NCBI GenBank assembly: GCA_002418685.1
Contig: DIEP01000038.1
Location: forward strand, 1 to 12,608
Reading direction: 5' to 3'
Source of the DNA: Ignavibacteria bacterium UBA5771
GTDB lineage: Bacteria; Bacteroidota; Ignavibacteria; Kapaibacteriales; UBA2268
DNA: 12,608 bases
A program made the position numbers and the translations under genes. This document shows, piece after piece, positions 7,208 through 12,608 of this stretch; positions within the stretch are counted from its first letter, which is position 1, and every line of letters starts with the position of its first letter. Under the pieces are notes generated by a model. It was not told where the DNA came from. It saw only the letters and a list, made by a program, of their open reading frames with translations, and searched no databases.

Positions 7208-8635
7208 ATGTTTAAAATCAATTTAAAAATTGTAATGCTTGCTCTGATGATGTTCGGGCAGGCAGTGCTTGCAGAAGCACAAACGCAGGATAGCAGTCGC
7301 TTGATATGGTCGCGCAACATTGGCGAAGTGATAGGAGCAAAGTTTTCTCCTGATGGGGAAAAGCTTGTGGTAGCAGTACATAATGCAGAGGCTCTTCTTT
7401 TATCGGTAGAGACAGGAGAAATAATCGACACACTCAAAGGATTTGGATCTACAGGACACATGGAATTTTCCAAGGATGGCAGATACCTTTACAACTATAT
7501 CAATAAATATGATATGCAAGAACGTAAGGTAGTAGGGAAGATACTTAACAATCTTAAGCCATTGGGCATCGGAGCCGTGGATATGGTATTGAGTCCAACG
7601 AAGGATGAAATATACGTTGCAGCAAGACACATAGGTGCAAGAGGTGTATTAGGAAATAGGCAGGACAGTAATTTAGTAACAATGCCCGCTTCCACACTTC
7701 AACCGAAAGAATACAAGACAATAGATGCGCGGATGGATGCAGTGAATATTACACCTGATGGGAAATTCATAATAACACTCGAATTCGACACAGGATGTTG
7801 CTACGGTTATGATTATCCATATGGACCTCAAGAACCGCTAACTAAAACATATGCATTAGTATTGCGAGATGCAGAGACATTGGAAAGGAGTGAAAAATTA
7901 TTTAATGGCTATGAATATGGAGTAATAGCAAAATCTGACAATTCAGACCATATAGCAGGAACACTAGTAACACGAGCTTATAACGGATTAGTATTTTCTC
8001 CAGATGGGAAGATGTTTGCCACACAGGGAGGTGATTCTATTTATATATGGTCAACAGAAGATTGGAAACCAATCGGTGGTTTTTTAGTTCCTTCTTCACA
8101 TTATGGTCGTATCCTCTTTAGTTGCAATAGTAAATATCTATTTGCCATGTATTATGATAATGGAATGGCAGCTTATTCAGTGAAGCCGCCATTTGAAAGA
8201 GTATTTCAATTCCCATTTACAGACCAAAATTGGCAATTGATATATAATGCTCCAGTAGACATTAACTGCGCACAGAACAAAATAATAACATCGGACATTA
8301 AACAGGAGGCGGGGGTAGCAGTACCTGTAGTTTGTCTTTTTAGTGTTCCTGACTTTATAATGGGAGTTAAACCAAAGGAGGAACCAAAAGGGGAAGATAT
8401 TGTTTATCCAAATCCAACGAATGGTGATGTCCGAATTGCTTTTTATGATGAATTAACCGAACCAACACAAGTTCAGATTTCAAATGGGATTGGTTCAATA
8501 ATTTATTCAGCAATATTAGATCCGGGAAGCAAAGAATTTCAATGGAATACATTGGCAGTTTCATCAGGGATGTATATATGCACAGTGAAAAACACCAAGA
8601 TGTTCAAAACATATAAAATAATGGTGAGCAGATGA
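7208..8635 (+). CDS. Secreted beta-propeller protein with T9SS sorting domain
   Basis: The 475-residue product has a Sec signal peptide (about 1-24, ending AEAQ). It then carries a series of propeller-blade motifs of WD40/TolB-like type: FSPDG (46-50), FSKDG (87-91), LSPTKD (128-133), ITPDG (181-185), FSPDG (263-267) and FSCNSKY (304-310), with blade strands such as IYIWSTEDW (278-286). After a Lys/Glu/Pro linker (388-398) comes a type A T9SS sorting domain starting VYPNPTNGDV (399-408) and ending in basic KIMVSR. It is therefore exported to the periplasm, moved across the outer membrane by T9SS and probably attached to the surface or released. No catalytic motif is visible, so a binding or scaffold role is likely. 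The start is fixed by GGAGG (7196-7200) and the signal peptide. The stop overlaps the next start (ATGA), so the two products are probably made together. A likely paralogue lies at 12096. Confidence 0.88.
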   Translation: MFKINLKIVMLALMMFGQAVLAEAQTQDSSRLIWSRNIGEVIGAKFSPDGEKLVVAVHNAEALLLSVETGEIIDTLKGFGSTGHMEFSKDGRYLYNYINKYDMQERKVVGKILNNLKPLGIGAVDMVLSPTKDEIYVAARHIGARGVLGNRQDSNLVTMPASTLQPKEYKTIDARMDAVNITPDGKFIITLEFDTGCCYGYDYPYGPQEPLTKTYALVLRDAETLERSEKLFNGYEYGVIAKSDNSDHIAGTLVTRAYNGLVFSPDGKMFATQGGDSIYIWSTEDWKPIGGFLVPSSHYGRILFSCNSKYLFAMYYDNGMAAYSVKPPFERVFQFPFTDQNWQLIYNAPVDINCAQNKIITSDIKQEAGVAVPVVCLFSVPDFIMGVKPKEEPKGEDIVYPNPTNGDVRIAFYDELTEPTQVQISNGIGSIIYSAILDPGSKEFQWNTLAVSSGMYICTVKNTKMFKTYKIMVSR

Positions 8636-11600
8636 GAAAATCAGAAGATAGGAAATTAGGATTAGGAATTATAATATTATTCCTATCATATTTGCCTGCA
8701 TTTTGTCAGGATCTTGAGCCAACACAGGTGAAATTTCGATATGGCGGCAATTCTTCATTAAGATTAGTCACATTAAACGACTCAAATTTTCAGCAGCGAG
8801 GCTTTATGCTTGGATGGCATTGGGCATGGGGAAAAAACATATCAGAAGCACTGAAGATAAGCCAAGCACACCCAAATATTATGTTTTCTGATACAAACTT
8901 TGTATTAAGTAGTGAAGATGAAGGAGATACATTAGCAGATAATATAGATGTAGTAATTAATGCACCGACATTATCACAATGGGGTTGGGAGTGGCTCAAA
9001 TTTGCACCAGCATTGGGAATATCAATGCAATGGGAGCCTGCATTATTAATCGATAATCCCCCTGAGTTTAAGACAATAGTAGGAGACACGACTCGACCAA
9101 TATTTGGATTTAAGACAATAGAAGGTGAAATTATTGGTTCCCGTCTCAAACTAAGTTCAAATATTCCAAATGGAACAATTGTTTTAACAGATAATTGGCC
9201 CGATGATGCGTTTTATTATGGGGTCGAAACTACTGCAGATAATGATTCAATAGTAACAAGTGCTCGTCCAAATCCATCAATTGAAATAAAACATCGGGAT
9301 TTCAATGGGACTGATTTATATTTAAGCTTAAATTTACGACGAGAAGATACAAGCACTGTGCAAAATAATGATAATGTTTTGGCAATACGCATCAAGTATT
9401 ATACACCGAGTGAAGATTCGGGATGGGTTAAATTTAATTCAATACCTGATTGGGACAGAGATTCAATAATAAATCTACCAAATGGACGAGGAAGGATAAG
9501 AAGATTAAATGATACAACCGCTTGCACAGCTTTTAGTATCAAAAGATCAATGTTGCCCATATCAACCGATCCAGGAAGGAAAGACATAACTATTTCTGCT
9601 AAAATGATTTTTGATGGTAATGAGGCATTTCACAATTTACGATTAAGGACATCGGCTCTGGATACAATCTCAACGCATATAGCAAGATTGAAGATAGAGG
9701 TGACATATTTGGACAGTAGCTTACCCGTGAGCATAGATTGGGTGAGGATAGAGAGTAAGGTAGCGCAGGATTTATTTAGGGGATATTACGATTCGGCATT
9801 GACGCGCAATGTTCAGAAGACTTTTGAGTTTTTTGACCAGCCAGAATATAGGAACCGTGGGATACGTCGTATTCGTTTTTATTTGCGGGATGAGCATCTG
9901 CCCGAGCATTGGGGAGCGCATAGGTATATCAATAAGTTAATAGGGAATATATGCGTAAACGAGATTGGCTTAGATCCTTGGCCTTTGCAGAGAATGTATT
10001 ATTTGGAATTGCCTGAGTTTTGGGCATCATTTGGATTCACAGATATAGAATTAACCCCTGTTTCGTATATAAAATATGGTTATAACTGGGATCCTAGAGG
10101 TATGCAGGATTCTGTTCGCTTGTCTTCTCTTAATTTTCAAGGTGGTTATAAAGGAAACTATTGGGGATTTGACAAAAGTTTGGGTCATAACAGATATCAT
10201 TTTTATGATAGTCTTCATTCAGATTATGAAATTAATTATTCATCTACCATTGCTTTACAGCGATTTATTGAAAACAGATCTGTTTTGTTTATGAATGACC
10301 CCGTCTATGAAAAGTTTTTATTTGCGGGAAAGCCTTGGTGGGCAGAGATGTGGATAGGAAATAATTTAAAGGCAAACCATGTTCCTCTTCCTGACAGAGC
10401 CTACGTGGGGAATAATATTGTTTTGACAATTGGGAGCGATGCTGTTAACAGACCATTTACGGGGGAGGAGATAGCAATGCAGTTATGGGAGCCATTAATA
10501 CTTGGAACAAAAGGGTTAATATATGACCTTGAGCCAAGCCTTGTACCAAGCGTCGGGTATCCTACGCGTATAGGGATATGGCATGGGCAGAAATATTTTA
10601 ATAAAACTACTGATGATACTACGGACCTTGTGCGCATACCTGTTAACCACAGATTAACTCAGGCACAAAGGACTGCCCTTTTGGCAAGCGATACAGGATT
10701 ATTATATTCTGATTTAGTCGGTAGTGATTATATAACAATACCAACAGGACCCAACGACCTTCCATCCAACGATTCACTATGGGATTACACACGAATACAG
10801 GATTATCTGCCGAAATATTCAGCAATAAAGAACATTTTGGGGCTCGATACAAACAGACTATATATTGGACGTAAGAGTGTGAGAACATCGCTCTATAAAA
10901 TCCATAAATGGGTGCGAGCAAATGAAGAAACATTAATGAAATTAAGATTGCAAGCGTGGCTGGGCAAAGGGTATCGTAGATGGCATGCACAGGGTAGTCA
11001 AATTACATCGGATACAATGATGAAGCAATATATCGACATTGGGAATATCAAAACTCGTCCGATAGGAAGAGTGGATGCAAACGGAAATCCTTATTATGAG
11101 CAAAGCTCAATCGATAGCGGATTTTATGATATAACGCTATTGAAAGATACAACCTCACCTAATGATACAGGGATTTATCTTGGTGTTCAGAATCGGCGGA
11201 CAGACCCATTGATATATGATGTCGTAAATAATAAGATGATATTTACGCCCACAGCGGAATTCGACCAGCATGTGCAAAGCGGAGCAGATACATCTTTATG
11301 GCAGTCGAGGTGGTGGAAAAGGCAAGGTGCAAGAGAGATAAGGATACCTGTTAATCCATCTTTTAATAATTTTAATGCGAAAACTGTGAGTGTAAGAGAA
11401 CTCAATAATCTAAGCGATTGGTTTGCAAATGAACCATATAACAATGTAATTGATACAATACTGAAGGTTGAGGGTGGAGATGGTTATATTATTGTAAAAT
11501 TATTGCCGGGTCAAGGTAAGATATTAAGGATAGAATTTGAAACAGGCGATACTATTGGTAATGTAGTAAAAAACAATGATGTCAAAATAATACTCAATCC

Positions 11601-11829
11601 GTCAATGAACAAAATCAGCGCCATATTTAAACATCCAATCCCCAAAAATAGTAAAGCATATATTTTTGATTATGGAGGTAGAAAATTGTTAGAAGCTAAT
11701 GGAAAAGATTTTATAGACGAGTATAAAATTGAAATGGATATTGCACAATTGCCATCGGGTGCTTATTTCTTTTCAGTTTATAATAATTCAAAACTAATAA
11801 CTGACAAGAAATTTATAATTTTGAAATAG
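8632..11829 (+). CDS. Large T9SS cargo protein, possibly glycoside-hydrolase-like
   Basis: The 1065-residue product has a signal peptide (about 8-25, LGIIILFLSYLPAFC before QD) and a type A T9SS sorting domain (about 983-1065, with IILNPSMNKISAIF, LPSGAYFFSVY and a final KKFIILK). The middle is not a family I can name with certainty. Residues about 165-260 and 300-372 look like beta-sandwich or carbohydrate-binding-like segments. Residues about 410-640 resemble a TIM-barrel hydrolase: IRRIRFYLRDEHLPEHWG (410-427) looks like a strand carrying an acidic residue, and PFTGEEIAMQLWEPLILGTK (608-627) followed by GLIYD resembles the late barrel segment seen in beta-galactosidase-like proteins. Catalytic residues are not identified. 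An Asp/Asn/Thr-rich region follows. The start is coupled to the preceding gene by a 4-base overlap. Polysaccharide processing at the cell surface is the leading guess. Confidence 0.85.
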   Translation: MRKSEDRKLGLGIIILFLSYLPAFCQDLEPTQVKFRYGGNSSLRLVTLNDSNFQQRGFMLGWHWAWGKNISEALKISQAHPNIMFSDTNFVLSSEDEGDTLADNIDVVINAPTLSQWGWEWLKFAPALGISMQWEPALLIDNPPEFKTIVGDTTRPIFGFKTIEGEIIGSRLKLSSNIPNGTIVLTDNWPDDAFYYGVETTADNDSIVTSARPNPSIEIKHRDFNGTDLYLSLNLRREDTSTVQNNDNVLAIRIKYYTPSEDSGWVKFNSIPDWDRDSIINLPNGRGRIRRLNDTTACTAFSIKRSMLPISTDPGRKDITISAKMIFDGNEAFHNLRLRTSALDTISTHIARLKIEVTYLDSSLPVSIDWVRIESKVAQDLFRGYYDSALTRNVQKTFEFFDQPEYRNRGIRRIRFYLRDEHLPEHWGAHRYINKLIGNICVNEIGLDPWPLQRMYYLELPEFWASFGFTDIELTPVSYIKYGYNWDPRGMQDSVRLSSLNFQGGYKGNYWGFDKSLGHNRYHFYDSLHSDYEINYSSTIALQRFIENRSVLFMNDPVYEKFLFAGKPWWAEMWIGNNLKANHVPLPDRAYVGNNIVLTIGSDAVNRPFTGEEIAMQLWEPLILGTKGLIYDLEPSLVPSVGYPTRIGIWHGQKYFNKTTDDTTDLVRIPVNHRLTQAQRTALLASDTGLLYSDLVGSDYITIPTGPNDLPSNDSLWDYTRIQDYLPKYSAIKNILGLDTNRLYIGRKSVRTSLYKIHKWVRANEETLMKLRLQAWLGKGYRRWHAQGSQITSDTMMKQYIDIGNIKTRPIGRVDANGNPYYEQSSIDSGFYDITLLKDTTSPNDTGIYLGVQNRRTDPLIYDVVNNKMIFTPTAEFDQHVQSGADTSLWQSRWWKRQGAREIRIPVNPSFNNFNAKTVSVRELNNLSDWFANEPYNNVIDTILKVEGGDGYIIVKLLPGQGKILRIEFETGDTIGNVVKNNDVKIILNPSMNKISAIFKHPIPKNSKAYIFDYGGRKLLEANGKDFIDEYKIEMDIAQLPSGAYFFSVYNNSKLITDKKFIILK

Positions 11830-12095
11830 GGAAGTGTTATAATAGATAATTTTACTCATAATAAATTGATTGAAAAAGAAGATAATTAGCAATAATGATA
11901 ATAAAGCCTCAATAAGAACCGCAGAAGCCTTGGAAAGATGTCTTATTATTATAAAATATATATTTATTAAAGTTAAATTTTCTTTAATTTTTAATAATAA
12001 GAGATTAGATTAATAGAGACAACAAATATTCCCAGAAATTACAAACCCACCTATTCAGAACTTTGTATGTTTACATCAAATTCATATGTATTACT
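11830..12095. other. AT-rich spacer with possible weak terminator and decayed 5' end of the next gene
   Basis: From 11830 to 12000 no coding signal was seen. ATTAAAG (11966-11972) and CTTTAAT (11982-11988) form a 7-base-pair AT-only hairpin followed by four more T, a possible but weak terminator for the preceding operon. From 12001 to 12096 one plus-strand frame is open and ends in MFTSNSYVLL before a TGA at 12097-12099. That ending resembles a propeller-blade strand, so it may be the 5' part of the next gene in a different frame. Confidence 0.4.
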
Positions 12096-12608
12096 ATGAC
12101 GAGAGACCTTTACCAATCTGGCAAGTATTATCCGGGTATATATGGAAAATTGATACGTAGGGATCTTGAAACCGGAGAAGAGATAGAAATAGACAATAAT
12201 TACCCAACTGATTATCCTCCAAGTTTCTATACTTTTACACATTTTACGAGGAGTTCAGACAGAAGATATATAGCTTATGAGGGAGGCACTGCAATTTGCA
12301 GAGATATTATTGATTCGACAAGAATTGCAATGGACTCTTGGCCACTATCGTTTTCAAAGGACAATGAATATTTTCTAATTGGAAACATTACACTTTCAGG
12401 GTATCGTTATATTTATTTCGTTTCCCCTAAAACAGGTGAAAAATTAGGTTCAGTAAACACTAAGTATAGTGATAATTTCGGATTTTTAACAAGTGATAAT
12501 CAATATTTACTAGTAGGTGGAGTAACAGGCCAATGGGGAATGGCATTATATAAAATGGATTATGGAAGTTCAGTAGAAAATCAAGAGGGGACATCTTCAC
12601 AATTGATA
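12096..12608 (+). CDS. Partial propeller-type secreted protein, probable paralogue of 7208-8635, cut by the right edge
   Basis: From the ATG at 12096 the frame is open for 171 codons to the window end. It shows repeated blade strands: FTRSSDRRYIAYEGG (50-64), FSKDNEYFLIGN (86-97) and FLTSDNQYLLVGG (130-142), plus turns such as RRDLETGEE and VSPKTGEK. Its last residues, LYKMDYGSS then VENQEGTSS, line up in position with the linker that precedes the sorting domain of the 7208-8635 protein (LFSVPDFIMG then VKPKEEPKG), so a T9SS sorting domain is expected just beyond the edge. The N-terminus is abnormal: no Shine-Dalgarno, no signal peptide, and only about 155 residues of propeller against about 360 in the paralogue. 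A 5' deletion plus frameshift is likely, making this a possible pseudogene; a single sequencing error could explain only part of it. The frame is clear, the start is not. Confidence 0.6.
   Translation, partial: MTRDLYQSGKYYPGIYGKLIRRDLETGEEIEIDNNYPTDYPPSFYTFTHFTRSSDRRYIAYEGGTAICRDIIDSTRIAMDSWPLSFSKDNEYFLIGNITLSGYRYIYFVSPKTGEKLGSVNTKYSDNFGFLTSDNQYLLVGGVTGQWGMALYKMDYGSSVENQEGTSSQLI

Noticed and set aside
11821..11843. TTGAAA plus TATAAT as a promoter for the right-hand gene
   Set aside because: The spacing is only 11 bases, too short for a working promoter, and the first box lies in the end of the preceding coding region.

Overview
The window looks like a chromosome segment from an AT-rich Gram-negative bacterium of the Bacteroidota/Chlorobiota superphylum, most plausibly an Ignavibacteria- or Kapabacteria-type lineage. 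Supporting this are a TonB-dependent outer-membrane receptor, at least two and probably four type IX secretion system (T9SS) C-terminal sorting-domain proteins or remnants, a ribosomal protein S1 of the FCB type, and one TAnnTTTG-like promoter element. The lineage call is an inference from gene families; no rRNA or other phylogenetic marker beyond S1 is present.

Layout. Positions 1-76 (minus strand) hold the decayed or split end of a T9SS sorting domain. A clear TPP riboswitch (238-316) precedes a 794-residue TonB-dependent receptor (399-2783), so the receptor very probably imports thiamin or a related compound. Between the receptor and the next gene is an intergenic island (about 2821-2989) made of three different foldable, repeat-like DNA elements. 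On the minus strand follows an unrecognised 454-residue membrane protein (3087-4451) with three copies of a small winged-helix-like domain. It is divergent from rpsA (4621-6828), which encodes ribosomal protein S1 with six S1 domains and a long acidic tail, and which ends at a strong intrinsic terminator (6858-6886).

After a 379-base gene-free gap comes a two-gene unit of secreted T9SS cargo: a beta-propeller protein (7208-8635) overlapping by 4 bases a 1065-residue, possibly glycoside-hydrolase-like protein (8632-11829). A second propeller-type gene, probably a paralogue, begins near the right edge (12096 to the window end). It appears truncated or frameshifted at its 5' end.

The left half is core physiology (vitamin uptake, translation). 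The right half is accessory surface or secreted proteins with more ATA/AGA/AGG codons. No CRISPR array, tRNA, rRNA, transposase, phage gene or recognisable defence system was seen. The best candidates for something undescribed are the triple-winged-helix membrane protein and the coupled propeller/large-cargo pair with its damaged neighbouring copy.
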